A stretch of DNA of 46,382 nt from Prevotella sp. (GCA_017619375.1 JAFZSL010000047.1:1-46382); one strand, 5' to 3'. Positions 35,809-43,756 are shown, counted from the first letter of the stretch. Notes: generated from the letters alone by a model not told the origin. A program made the numbers and translations.

Positions 35809-36201
35809 ATGACCATTTTCTCCAAAATCGCAGCAGGGGAAATCCCCAGTTACAAATGTGCAGAAAGCGACAAGTTCTACGCTTTCCTCGACATCAACCC
35901 GCTCGTGAAAGGACACACGTTGGTCATCCCCAAGCGCGAGGTGGACTACATCTTCGACCTTGAGGATGATGAACTGGCTGAAATGCAGGTGTTCGCCAAA
36001 AAGGTGGCCATCGCCATCAAGAAGGCCTTCCCGTGTGTCAAGGTGGGACAAGCCGTCTTGGGACTGGAGGTGCCTCACGCCCACATCCATCTCATTCCGA
36101 TGCAGAGCGAGAAGGACATGCTCTTCTCCAATCCCAAACTGAAACTTTCCAACGAGGAATTCAGCGAGATAGCAGCGAAAATCAGGGAGGAGTTCAAATA
36201 A
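35809..36201 (+). CDS. HIT-family nucleotide-binding hydrolase
   Basis: 130 residues. The histidine triad is VPHAHIHLIP (His-x-His-x-His, about residues 88-92), and the N-terminal IFSKIAAGEIPSYK is the standard opening of the HINT branch. Members hydrolyse nucleoside phosphoramidates or dinucleotides such as Ap4A in the cytoplasm through a histidine intermediate. The length is a little longer than minimal HINT proteins but normal for Bacteroidetes. It follows greA on the same strand; its stop overlaps by 8 bases the stop of the convergent guanylyltransferase gene. Confidence 0.93.
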   Translation: MTIFSKIAAGEIPSYKCAESDKFYAFLDINPLVKGHTLVIPKREVDYIFDLEDDELAEMQVFAKKVAIAIKKAFPCVKVGQAVLGLEVPHAHIHLIPMQSEKDMLFSNPKLKLSNEEFSEIAAKIREEFK

Positions 36202-37297
36202 ACTCCTCGCCCAGTTTCAGCTGCACTTCGTTGACAAACTTTTTTATCTGTGCTGATGAGTCTTCTTTCTTGCAGATCATCAGCACATTTTCGTTTTCCA
36301 CGATGATGTAGCCATCCAGTCCGCTGAAGACGCCGAGGCGGCCCTTTGGCAGTTTGATGATGTTGTCGTGGCATTCGTCCATCATCACCTCACTGTCGAG
36401 CACCACGTTGTCGCCTGGTACGCGACTCTCGGCCTCGTAGATGGAATGCCACGTGCCAAGGTCGGCCCAGCCGAAGTCACACTGCATCACAAACACATCG
36501 TCGCTGTGTTCCAACACGCCGTAGTCGATGGAGAGGTTGGGGAACAGCGAGAAATAGTCCCACACCAGGCGAGCCTCCTCGTCAATGCGCTCGTTGACGT
36601 GCCCGTCGATCTCCAATTGCCGGAAGAGGGCGGGCATGATCTGTTTGCAATGGTCGAGAAGGTGGCGGGCGCTGGAGACGAAGATGCCGGTGTTCCACAG
36701 GAACTCGCCGCTCTCCATGAACAGCATGGCGAAGTCACGCTCGGGCTTCTCGGAGAAAGACTTCACGGTGAACATCCGCCCGTTGTCGCAAGTGTCGCAG
36801 GGGTCGCCCATCTGGACGTAACCATAGCCGGGTTCGGAACGTGACGGACGGACGCCCATGGCGATGATGCCGTCGTGGGTGGACACGAAGTCGAGCGCTG
36901 TTGCGACATTGCTCACGAAGGCCTCTTGGCGGAGCACTGCCTGGTCCGACGGGCTGATCACCACGCGGGCGTCGGGGCACCGTTGCAGGATGCGGTAACA
37001 CGCCCACGTCACACTCGGTGCCGTGTTGCGGTTCACCGGCTCGCCAAGGAAGTTCTCTTCCGGCACCAGCGGCAACTGTTCGCGAGTGATGGGTGCGAAG
37101 TCATCGTTAGTGGTAACATAGATGTTCTCGGGGGGTATGAGTTCGGCGACACGGTCATAGGTCTGTTGCAATAGCGTGCGACCTACGCCAAAAAGGTCTA
37201 CAAACTGCTTGGGGTGGTCGTAACGGCTGCAGGGCCACAGTCGGCGGCCTCTGCCACCCGCCAGGATCACGCAGAAATTCTTCGAATCGGTTGGCAT
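36194..37297 (-). CDS. Mannose-1-phosphate guanylyltransferase
   Basis: 367 residues from ATG 37297 (MPTDSKNFCVILAGG); ATG 37306 would add three residues. The nucleotidyltransferase signature GGRGRRLWPCSRYDHPKQF is near residues 14-32, and FSEKPERDFA and GEFLWNTGIF are typical of the family. The enzyme makes GDP-mannose from GTP and mannose-1-phosphate for surface glycans and fucose synthesis. The single-domain length lacks the C-terminal isomerase of bifunctional ManC forms. No other glycan genes adjoin it. It converges on the HIT gene. Confidence 0.93.
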   Translation of the reverse strand: MPTDSKNFCVILAGGRGRRLWPCSRYDHPKQFVDLFGVGRTLLQQTYDRVAELIPPENIYVTTNDDFAPITREQLPLVPEENFLGEPVNRNTAPSVTWACYRILQRCPDARVVISPSDQAVLRQEAFVSNVATALDFVSTHDGIIAMGVRPSRSEPGYGYVQMGDPCDTCDNGRMFTVKSFSEKPERDFAMLFMESGEFLWNTGIFVSSARHLLDHCKQIMPALFRQLEIDGHVNERIDEEARLVWDYFSLFPNLSIDYGVLEHSDDVFVMQCDFGWADLGTWHSIYEAESRVPGDNVVLDSEVMMDECHDNIIKLPKGRLGVFSGLDGYIIVENENVLMICKKEDSSAQIKKFVNEVQLKLGEEFI

Positions 37298-37349
37298 GGA
37301 TAGCATAGATTTAAAATACGCGACATTTATATATCCTTAAAACGGAAAA

Positions 37350-37651
37350 AACAACTTTTTAGTGTTTTTACTCCCATTAAAAAACCGCTAAAAATGCAAA
37401 ATATTGCCCACTCATCCATTTCCTTCACTCATAAGAACAACTTTTTGGTGATTTTTCCGTGTCCACTTTAAAAAGTCTTTTAGAATGGCCGTACCCCGAA
37501 TGGTATCCCTTTCAAAGGCTCGTGCGCATCTCCCCGCTTTATACATGTCCGCCTGTCTTTAGTATTGCGGGCGTGGACGCCTGTAATATGCCAAATTACC
37601 GCCGTCTACACCTTTCCCTGCCCCATAAGAACAACTTTTTGGTGATTTTTC
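37350..37651. repeat. Three copies of an AACAACTTTTT motif, two as a perfect 27-bp direct repeat
   Basis: The 27 bases beginning ATAAGAACAACTTTTT and ending GGTGATTTTTC occur identically at 37431-37457 and 37625-37651. A looser relative, AACAACTTTTTAGTGTTTTTA, is at 37350-37370. The preceding pyrimidine-rich bases are also similar between the two perfect copies. The 396-base gap between the guanylyltransferase gene and the tRNA holds no gene; apart from these repeats and the tRNA promoter I see nothing in it. Confidence 0.9.
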
Positions 37652-37660
37652 GCGTAAAAA

Positions 37661-37691
37661 TTTGTCATTTCCAATTTTATGTGTACCTTTG
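37661..37691 (+). promoter_or_regulatory. tRNA-Leu promoter
   Basis: TTTG at 37661-37664 and TACCTTTG at 37684-37691 with a 19-base spacer match the Bacteroidetes consensus. The mature tRNA starts 11 bases after the -7 box. Confidence 0.85.
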
Positions 37692-37702
37692 CACCGCAAA
37701 AA

Positions 37703-37784
37703 GCCCAGATGGCGGAATCGGTAGACGCGCTGGTCTCAAACACCAGTGGGGCAACCCGTGCCGGTTCGACCCCGGCTCTGGGTA
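37703..37784 (+). tRNA. tRNA-Leu (anticodon CAA)
   Basis: The acceptor stem GCCCAGA pairs with TCTGGGT (first pair G-U), followed by discriminator A at 37784. The D arm is followed by the anticodon stem CTGGT/ACCAG around the loop CTCAAAC, giving anticodon CAA for UUG. The long variable arm (GGGGCAACCC) and the T arm GCCGGTTCGACCCCGGC fit a class II leucine tRNA. CCA is not encoded. Its 3' end is the apparent attachment site of the element to the right. Confidence 0.95.
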
Positions 37785-37789
37785 CTTAG

Positions 37790-37829
37790 AACACCTTGTA
37801 AGTCGTTGATTTACAAGGTGTTTTGTTTT
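37790..37829 (+). terminator. tRNA-Leu terminator
   Basis: A perfect 12-bp stem, AACACCTTGTAA (37790-37801) and TTACAAGGTGTT (37811-37822), with a 9-base loop and a T-rich tail (TTTTGTTTTT). It begins 5 bases after the tRNA. Confidence 0.88.
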
Positions 37830-37834
37830 TCTGG

Positions 37835-37862
37835 GGTGTTAAAAAGGTGTTAATTTTAACAC
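37835..37862. promoter_or_regulatory. Candidate integrase/excisionase arm-type sites
   Basis: GGTGTTAA occurs at 37835-37842 and again 11 bases later at 37846-37853, followed by the inverted TTAACAC at 37856-37862. A further GGTGTT is in the tRNA terminator stem. Phased copies beside a tRNA attachment site are what arm-type sites of a tyrosine recombinase look like, but binding is only inferred. From here to 38064 there is no gene; a TAACTTTG box (38032-38039) lies shortly before the next ATG. Confidence 0.4.
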
Positions 37863-38064
37863 ATGATAAGAAAATTGGTCAAAGAAACGAAAGAAGGGAA
37901 CGGATGGAGCAGCGAGAACCATCAAGTTTGCTTGAATGGTCGAGTCGTGACAGACGAAGGCAAAGCCAATGAGAGAAAATAAAGAATTTCACTCTATCCG
38001 TTGATTCTTTCCTTTTCTCCTCATTTTTGACTAACTTTGTGCCGAAAAAATTTCTAATCGTCAT

Positions 38065-38997
38065 ATGGATAACGAACAGGAACAAGCGATAGACATCATT
38101 CAGCAGATGATGAACCGTTGCATTCATGACAAGCGTTGGGCACTTGAAGAAACTTTGGAGCGCAAGGCAGAAGTTATGACTCCCACAGAAATGGCAAAGA
38201 TGGAGCGAAGCGAGTACATCCGCACACTGGATGAACTCGCAAACATCTATGCCAAGTATCCTGCCGTCCGTTCCATTAAGAACTATATGCACCTTTCCAA
38301 CTTTCTTTGGGAAAGTACTTTTATTGAATCTTTGACAATGGGAGAAAAACGCAAATGGTTTCATTCCCAAAGTCTGGCCACTTACGATGACTTCTGCAAG
38401 GACAATTCTGTCTTCGACCAGGCATTACCCTACTTCTCCATCATATATCAAGTGGTCGTCAATGAGCAGTATGCAGACTTCCTCAAACAGAGAATAGAAG
38501 GCAGAGAGCAGAAATCATGGGAATTCGAAGTGCCAAGGCTGGAGATTAAGGAGACAGATACGAAGAAGGAGGATGGATGCCATCAACCTTCCACAATTGA
38601 AAATGCAGATCGATATACCTTTGAACATACGTTGACTGATGCTCAAATAGACAATTTGGTGGATTGTGTCAACGAAGTTCGAATGTTCAAAGGTTCAGAA
38701 ATAACTTTTGAACAGCTCAAATCCATTTTCGACTGTCAGGCCACCACTCCTCTCAAATCCAAGAACAACCGACTTTTAGCTTTCTTTTTCGACCAACTGT
38801 CTAACCGCGAATACATTTCCGAGAACTGGCAAGTAGTTGTCGCGAAAAACCACCTTTTCCTTTCGCCGCAAAAAGATTCCTTCTTGAACCAAAACGATAT
38901 AGCCACTGCCGTGCACGATGTTCGTGACACTCCCATCCAAGGCAGATTAGCTAAGATTGACCACTACATCAAGAATCTGAAAGCATATTCTGAATAG
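38065..38997 (+). CDS. Unknown protein, first gene of the mobilizable element
   Basis: 310 residues from ATG 38065, 25 bases after a TAACTTTG promoter box. It is soluble-looking, without signal peptide or membrane segment. The first 125 residues are helix-rich (IQQMMNRCIHDKRWALEETLE...); a charged linker (about 165-180, TDTKKEDG) leads to a C-terminal region (about 190-310) with LTDAQIDNLVDCVNEVRMF and a FFDQLSNREYI segment. I recognise neither part. Its place between the attachment site and the excisionase-like gene is usually taken by an integrase or accessory gene, but no recombinase catalytic residues are visible. It is probably element-specific. Confidence 0.75.
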   Translation: MDNEQEQAIDIIQQMMNRCIHDKRWALEETLERKAEVMTPTEMAKMERSEYIRTLDELANIYAKYPAVRSIKNYMHLSNFLWESTFIESLTMGEKRKWFHSQSLATYDDFCKDNSVFDQALPYFSIIYQVVVNEQYADFLKQRIEGREQKSWEFEVPRLEIKETDTKKEDGCHQPSTIENADRYTFEHTLTDAQIDNLVDCVNEVRMFKGSEITFEQLKSIFDCQATTPLKSKNNRLLAFFFDQLSNREYISENWQVVVAKNHLFLSPQKDSFLNQNDIATAVHDVRDTPIQGRLAKIDHYIKNLKAYSE

Positions 38998-39000
38998 GAA

Positions 39001-39060
39001 AAGACCTTAAACAACAGAAAAAAGTTTAAGAATGGTTTAAGACCTTAAACATTCTCAAAC
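39001..39060. repeat. Palindrome and direct repeats, possible operator or replication iterons
   Basis: AAGACCTTAAAC occurs at 39001-39012 and 39039-39050. The second copy is part of the palindrome GTTTAAG-AC-CTTAAAC (39035-39050), whose symmetry extends to GAATG...CATTC with one gap. GTTTAAG also occurs at 39024-39030, and CTCAAAC repeats follow at about 39054 and 39064. It lies about 100 bases before the HTH gene and upstream of the RepA-like gene. Confidence 0.6.
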
Positions 39061-39153
39061 AACTCTCAAACTTATCAACAATACTTTTGCCCTCGAATTC
39101 AAATCTCGGAGGGCGCGCACTCCTATTGTTTAATTTCTAAAAAGAATTTCGAT

Positions 39154-39435
39154 ATGGAAACGAAAAGTATTGAACAGCGCATCGAGGAACTGGAGTCCCT
39201 CGTGTATGCATCCAAGAACGTGCTGAGTTTCGAGGAAGCCAGCAAATTTCTCAACCTTTCAAAGAGTTATCTCTACAAACTCACCTCGGCTGGTCTCATC
39301 CCACACTACAAGCCCCAGGGAAAGATGATCTACTTCGAGAAAAGCATTCTTGAAGAATGGCTCCGTCAGAATCCTGTCAAAACCCAGGCGCAGATAGCCC
39401 AGGAAGCACAGAAATACCTATTCAACCGCAAGTAA
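39154..39435 (+). CDS. Excisionase-like helix-turn-helix protein
   Basis: 93 residues. A short N-terminal helix (SIEQRIEELESLVYAS) is followed by a MerR/excisionase-type winged helix: LSFEEASKFLNLSKSYLYKLTSAGLIPHYKPQGKMIYF is the standard pattern of Bacteroidetes helix_turn_helix_17-type proteins encoded on mobile elements. The C-terminus is charged. Such proteins bind att or operator DNA and act as excision factors or repressors. It is 4 bases upstream of the RepA-like gene, so the two form an operon. The palindromes at 39001-39060 are a plausible binding target. Confidence 0.88.
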   Translation: METKSIEQRIEELESLVYASKNVLSFEEASKFLNLSKSYLYKLTSAGLIPHYKPQGKMIYFEKSILEEWLRQNPVKTQAQIAQEAQKYLFNRK

Positions 39436-39439
39436 GGCC

Positions 39440-40549
39440 ATGGAAGCACAGAATCATAACAATCTTATGCAGCAGATGACCCGTGACGAATTCCGCGTCA
39501 TCTGGCAGTCCATCCATCTGAAAGTGACCGATGTGTATGCCGTGCCACCCGAAATACTTCGGGTGAACGGCTCCACCATCGGAACGCTTGGCAATTTTAG
39601 TGCATCAACAGGAAAGGCAAAAAGTAAGAAAACTTTCAACGTCTCTGCCATCGTGGCAGCAGCACTCAGCAACAGCGAAGTGCTTTGTTATGCAGCCTCT
39701 TTCCCGAATGATAAGCGCAAAGTACTCTACATCGACACCGAACAGAGTAAGTATCATTGCCTAAAAGTGATGAAGCGCATACTCTGGCTGGCAGGTCAGC
39801 CGACCGACCAAGATTGTCCGAATCTTCTTTTCGTCGCCATGCGTGAGTATTCACCGGAGAAGCGTCGAGAACTCATTGACTATATGCTCTCCAATATAGA
39901 AGGTGTTGGATTGGTCATCATCGATGGAGTCCGTGACTTGATGTATGACATCAACAATCCAACAGAGTCCACCGAAATCATCAATTTGTTGATGAGATGG
40001 TCAAGCAGTTTCAATCTTCACATTCATACCGTACTGCACTTGAACAAAGGTGATGACAACACACGTGGACATATAGGAACCGAGTTGAACAACAAGGCCG
40101 AAACCGTATTGCAGATAACCAAGAGCCAGATGGACGCCAACGTCAGTGAAGTGAAGGCCATGCACATCCGCGACAAGGAGTTTGAACCGTTTGCGTTCCG
40201 TATCAATGATGAGTCTATGCCTGAACTGGTCGTTGGCTACGAAAGCCAGCAGAAGCAAGAACGTATTGCCCTCACAGACCTACCAGATGAGAAGCATCAG
40301 GAAGCCCTTGCTGTCACTTTCGACAATGGCGAGATCCACGGCTACAACAATCTGATTGATGCGCTGAAACGTGGATATACCGCCATCGGCTATGAACGTG
40401 GACGAAACACTTTGGTCACGCTTAACAAATGGCTGATGTCCCGTGAAGTTATCGTCAAACACGACAAGACATACAGTTTGGCACGGGGCATATATAAGGA
40501 GAACCAACATAAACCTAACCCTCAAAATCTCTTTGACGATGAACATTGA
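39440..40549 (+). CDS. RepA-like AAA/RecA-fold ATPase
   Basis: 369 residues. A Walker A-like loop STGKAKSKKTF (about residues 54-64) has lysine where the second glycine of the usual GxxxxGK[ST] stands. The Walker B strand is GLVIIDGVRDL (about 156-166), followed by a HTVLHLNKGDDNTRGHIGTEL sensor-type segment. Proteins of this type are RepA/DnaB-related hexameric helicases of mobilizable elements and are probably needed to copy the excised circle. A C-terminal winged-helix-like part (EIHGYNNLIDALKRGYTAIG) follows. Its end overlaps the primase-like gene by 11 bases, indicating translational coupling. Confidence 0.85.
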   Translation: MEAQNHNNLMQQMTRDEFRVIWQSIHLKVTDVYAVPPEILRVNGSTIGTLGNFSASTGKAKSKKTFNVSAIVAAALSNSEVLCYAASFPNDKRKVLYIDTEQSKYHCLKVMKRILWLAGQPTDQDCPNLLFVAMREYSPEKRRELIDYMLSNIEGVGLVIIDGVRDLMYDINNPTESTEIINLLMRWSSSFNLHIHTVLHLNKGDDNTRGHIGTELNNKAETVLQITKSQMDANVSEVKAMHIRDKEFEPFAFRINDESMPELVVGYESQQKQERIALTDLPDEKHQEALAVTFDNGEIHGYNNLIDALKRGYTAIGYERGRNTLVTLNKWLMSREVIVKHDKTYSLARGIYKENQHKPNPQNLFDDEH

Positions 40550-41414
40550 GCAAGCCAAACAAATCCGATTGGAGGATTTTCTTCTTTCCCTCGGTCATCT
40601 GCCAGTACGGCATAGCGGAATAAAAACCTGGTACTACTCGCCATTGCGTATTGAACGCACCCCATCCTTCAAGGTTAATACCAACCGCAATCTTTGGTAT
40701 GACTACGGTTTAGGAAAGGGTGGCGGCATCATAGAACTGATGATGGAGATGCACCATACAAGGGACATTTCCCATATTCTTAAACTGTTAGTCAAGCAGT
40801 CGCCAGTTTCTATATCTATGCTATCAACCACTTTTCGACCACTACCTTCAGAACCTGTTTTCAAGAATGTGGAGGCGTTGCCACTTTCCAAGCCTGCCTT
40901 GTTGAAGTATTTGGCGGAAAGGTGTCTTGACATCGCCATCTGCCAAAAGTATTGTCGTGAAGTACATTACTCCATCAAAAATAAACGATACTTTGCTATC
41001 GGTTTTCCGAACCGGGCTGGTGGGTATGAGTTACGCAATCCCTTCTATAAGGGCTGTATGACTCCGAAGGACATCAGTATCATCAATACAGACGACCAGC
41101 AACATGAATGCTGCGTCTTTGAGGGCTTTGCTGACTTCCTTTCCTATCTGACCTTTCAGCAGCATAATAATTCTCCTTTCGGCAGCAACAGCCATCAAGA
41201 CTTCGTTGTATTGAACTCGGTGAGCAATCTGCGAAAAGCGATACCTGTGCTTGCTGATTACGGCAGCATCCTAACCTTCCTCGACAATGACAAAGCAGGA
41301 CAGGATGCCCACCAGAGAATAGCTACGGAATATGGTGATAAGGTGCAGAACATGTCCTTGTTTTTTCCTGATTTTAAGGATGTGAACGACTTCCTTTGCA
41401 AGTCGGGGCGATAG
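40539..41414 (+). CDS. DnaG-type primase-like protein with Toprim domain
   Basis: 291 residues from ATG 40539 (MNIEQAKQIRLEDFLLSLG). The N-terminal part matches the CHC2 primase zinc-ribbon layout (SPLRIERTPSFKVNTNRNLWYDYGLGKGGGIIEL), but the cysteines that would hold zinc are not there (TWYYSPLR replaces the first pair). The Toprim domain has the glutamate of FEGFADFLSYL and the acidic pair of FLDNDKAGQDA (about residues 190-260). It probably primes replication of the element together with the RepA-like ATPase. It is a common gene on Bacteroidetes mobilizable elements. Confidence 0.85.
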   Translation: MNIEQAKQIRLEDFLLSLGHLPVRHSGIKTWYYSPLRIERTPSFKVNTNRNLWYDYGLGKGGGIIELMMEMHHTRDISHILKLLVKQSPVSISMLSTTFRPLPSEPVFKNVEALPLSKPALLKYLAERCLDIAICQKYCREVHYSIKNKRYFAIGFPNRAGGYELRNPFYKGCMTPKDISIINTDDQQHECCVFEGFADFLSYLTFQQHNNSPFGSNSHQDFVVLNSVSNLRKAIPVLADYGSILTFLDNDKAGQDAHQRIATEYGDKVQNMSLFFPDFKDVNDFLCKSGR

Positions 41415-41436
41415 CCCTGTTTTTCTGTGAGTTCTA

Positions 41437-41517
41437 TGCAAGAAGTGCCAATGTCGAACAAATTGCTTTGCTTCATGTCCGCTTATTGGCATTCTTGCAG
41501 ACGCTCGCAGGCTCGCA
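41437..41517. other. Candidate origin of transfer (oriT)
   Basis: TGCAAGAAGTGCCAAT (41437-41452) and ATTGGCATTCTTGCA (41485-41499) form an inverted repeat with one bulged base, separated by 32 bases. Directly after it, GCTCGCA occurs twice (41503-41509 and 41511-41517). It lies in the 139-base gap just before mobC, where oriT is found on Bacteroides mobilizable elements. The nick position cannot be placed from the sequence. Confidence 0.65.
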
Positions 41518-41553
41518 TCAGTTTATCATTTTATCAATCAAAACAAAAATGTC

Positions 41554-41931
41554 ATGAAGAAGAACTCACAGATAAATAAAGCTGAAAAGACGCATTTGGA
41601 ATGTCGTCTGGCATTCCGGGTAACGGCAAAAGAGAAAGAAAGAATTGTGGCCAAAGCCAGGCTATGCGCCATTTCCCAAAGTGATTACATCCGGCGTTGT
41701 GTTGTGGGACATAAACCCAAATTGCATCTTACAGAACGAGAAACGGCTGCTTTCATCAGTCTGGCAAATGCCCGTGGTGACATCGTTCATATCAAGAATG
41801 CTCTCAGCGGCAAGAGCCAGGACGAACTGTTACGCTATTTCCGCGATGCTAATTTTATGAACTACTGGATTATGGCGACCGACAAACTGGTCCGTCGTTG
41901 GTATGACATAGAACACCAATTATCCGAATAA
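41554..41931 (+). CDS. MobC-like relaxosome accessory protein
   Basis: 125 residues, basic and helical. The opening LAFRVTAKEKERIVAKARLCAISQSDYIRRCVVGH is a ribbon-helix-helix-like DNA-binding segment of plasmid mobilization proteins, and the C-terminal half (DIVHIKNALSGKSQ) is typical of Bacteroidetes MobC/BmgB-type proteins. It would bind oriT and help the relaxase nick. It sits between the candidate oriT and the relaxase gene, 3 bases before the latter. Confidence 0.82.
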   Translation: MKKNSQINKAEKTHLECRLAFRVTAKEKERIVAKARLCAISQSDYIRRCVVGHKPKLHLTERETAAFISLANARGDIVHIKNALSGKSQDELLRYFRDANFMNYWIMATDKLVRRWYDIEHQLSE

Positions 41932-41934
41932 GAC

Positions 41935-43158
41935 ATGATAGCAAAGGCAGAAAGCATTTCGCATGGAAGCATTTCCATCGATTACATCACCCGTATGGGG
42001 AAGGCAGAGATTGTAAAACTCAATCATCTTCCCAAGGATGTTGATGTAGAAGCTTGGTGGGCCCACATGCAAGCACACCAAATGAAATTCAGACACAAAC
42101 GATCAAAAAACCGTCCGATGAAGAATTTCATGATTCGAATCGAGATCTCTCCTGCTCGGGAAGAGACAGAAGGTTTCACCCATGCAGACTGGGAGAAATT
42201 GGCTGATGATTTCATCAAGGCATTTGATGCCATTGATCTCTCAAAAATAGCAGACCGCAAATCTGCATCCCATACCAACATTGCCAATTCACAATATGTT
42301 GTTTCCCTTCATCGAGACAGCAAGTCGGGCATTGTCCATATGCATCTTGACTGTAACCGTATTGATATGGATGGCAACGTGAACGATGACCACTATATCG
42401 GGCGTCGGGCTACGATGGCCGCCAATGAGGTGACTCGACAGCGTGGATGGGTGCAGGCAGAACAGCGGTCTGAGGAAAACAAGGAGCGAATCACTCAGGA
42501 CTGCATGGACACGCTCAGAGCCATATCAGTCTTTTCCTGGGAAGTCTATACACGGAGGCTTTCTACCAAAGGCTATGACTTGCAATTGCGCTGGGATTCC
42601 AATGGCGAGGTAAGAGGATATACCGTCCGTATGGGTAACTCCATCTACAAATCTTCTGAGCTGGGGAAAGGTCGGAACCTTGTTCCTTCCAAAATCGAAG
42701 CCACGTGGCGAAAATTGCATCCTGGTATTCCAAGTCACACCTATAATCATTATGGAAAAGGTGGAAAAACTGGCATCGCATCGGTAACACAGCCAAAGCC
42801 TATACCCAAAGCCGAACCTCAAATAAACTATCTTCGTGAGATAGATGTGGAGGGTCACACCTACAGCATAGAAATTCCAGATAAGGCTTATGATGCAATG
42901 AAGGATGAAATCGCAGGTTTCAAGGTGGACAATGGTATTGCTGAACATATCACTAACGTTGCCCTTTTGCTCTTCGCCAGCTACATTGATATAGCCACTT
43001 CTCTATCGGAAAGCATAGGTGGCGGTGGAACCTCTCCTTCCTCTGGTTGGGGCAAAAATGACGATGAAGATTGGGAATGGGCACGACGCTGCGCTCTGAT
43101 GGCCCACTCTATGGTGATGAATCCGAAGCCAAAAGTTAAACGAAGTCACGGAAGATAA
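41935..43158 (+). CDS. Relaxase/mobilization nuclease
   Basis: 407 residues. The N-terminal relaxase domain has the metal-binding histidine motif GIVHMHLDCNRID (about residues 124-136), preceded by NSQYVVSLHRD, as in Bacteroides MobA/BmgA-type enzymes of the PF03432 group. A Tyr in SIDYITRMGKAEIV near the start is a candidate nicking residue. The enzyme would cut oriT and lead the single strand to a recipient through a helper element's secretion channel, since no type IV secretion genes are present. The C-terminal third (EPQINYLREIDVEG onward) is less conserved. It is coupled to mobC upstream. Confidence 0.88.
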   Translation: MIAKAESISHGSISIDYITRMGKAEIVKLNHLPKDVDVEAWWAHMQAHQMKFRHKRSKNRPMKNFMIRIEISPAREETEGFTHADWEKLADDFIKAFDAIDLSKIADRKSASHTNIANSQYVVSLHRDSKSGIVHMHLDCNRIDMDGNVNDDHYIGRRATMAANEVTRQRGWVQAEQRSEENKERITQDCMDTLRAISVFSWEVYTRRLSTKGYDLQLRWDSNGEVRGYTVRMGNSIYKSSELGKGRNLVPSKIEATWRKLHPGIPSHTYNHYGKGGKTGIASVTQPKPIPKAEPQINYLREIDVEGHTYSIEIPDKAYDAMKDEIAGFKVDNGIAEHITNVALLLFASYIDIATSLSESIGGGGTSPSSGWGKNDDEDWEWARRCALMAHSMVMNPKPKVKRSHGR

Positions 43159-43168
43159 ATCACGTCCT

Positions 43169-43738
43169 ATGAAGAAGAAATATAACATCAACCAAGAAAT
43201 ACCTGTCCAGCCACCTATACAGGAGCCTGGAAACGCCAGTCCTCTTGAACACATGCTGAGTTCCATAGACCATCAGCACGAGTTCAGTGAGGAAGACAGA
43301 AGACTGACAGCTCAAATAGAGACAATCAAACTTCTGATATCCAAACTCGAAGGGTTTGCCACATCCAACGAGGAGACATGTGGCAAATTTGACGAACATG
43401 CCAATGCCATGTCATCGTTGGCCGATCATCTTGACGAGCAAACGGATAAGATGAAAACAATTGTCATTCCGGCAAAAGTGACCACCCAATCTTTGCGAGA
43501 GTTGGAGAAGTATGTCAATGACATCATCCAGAAAGAAAAGAATCTGCTGTCTCAACACCGGATTCTCCAAAAGCAGGAATGGGAGATTTGCAATGACCAT
43601 CTCAAATCCATCATCCGTGATAACAAGGGTGTATGGCTATCAAACAAAGTGTTCTGGTGGGCCATTGGTATCTTTGAAGTGGCTGTGTGTCTCGCCATCT
43701 ACTTTGGCGGAAACGCACTGATAAAAGCCATCCAATGA
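43169..43738 (+). CDS. Coiled-coil protein with C-terminal membrane anchor
   Basis: 189 residues, starting 10 bases after the relaxase gene, so in the same operon. A proline-rich N-terminus (QEIPVQPPIQEPG) is followed by coiled-coil stretches (about 35-150) and one membrane helix near the C-terminus (WWAIGIFEVAVCLAIYFGG), with almost nothing beyond it. No enzyme motif. Genes of this shape follow mob genes on many Bacteroidetes mobilizable elements. A role in bringing the relaxosome to the membrane is a guess from position. Confidence 0.75.
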   Translation: MKKKYNINQEIPVQPPIQEPGNASPLEHMLSSIDHQHEFSEEDRRLTAQIETIKLLISKLEGFATSNEETCGKFDEHANAMSSLADHLDEQTDKMKTIVIPAKVTTQSLRELEKYVNDIIQKEKNLLSQHRILQKQEWEICNDHLKSIIRDNKGVWLSNKVFWWAIGIFEVAVCLAIYFGGNALIKAIQ

Positions 43739-43756
43739 CGACTCTCTAATAGCAAG

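Noticed and set aside
37879-38370. A minus-strand frame at the left end of the element as the missing integrase.
   Set aside because: Its translation shows no recombinase motifs and it overlaps a better plus-strand gene with a promoter.
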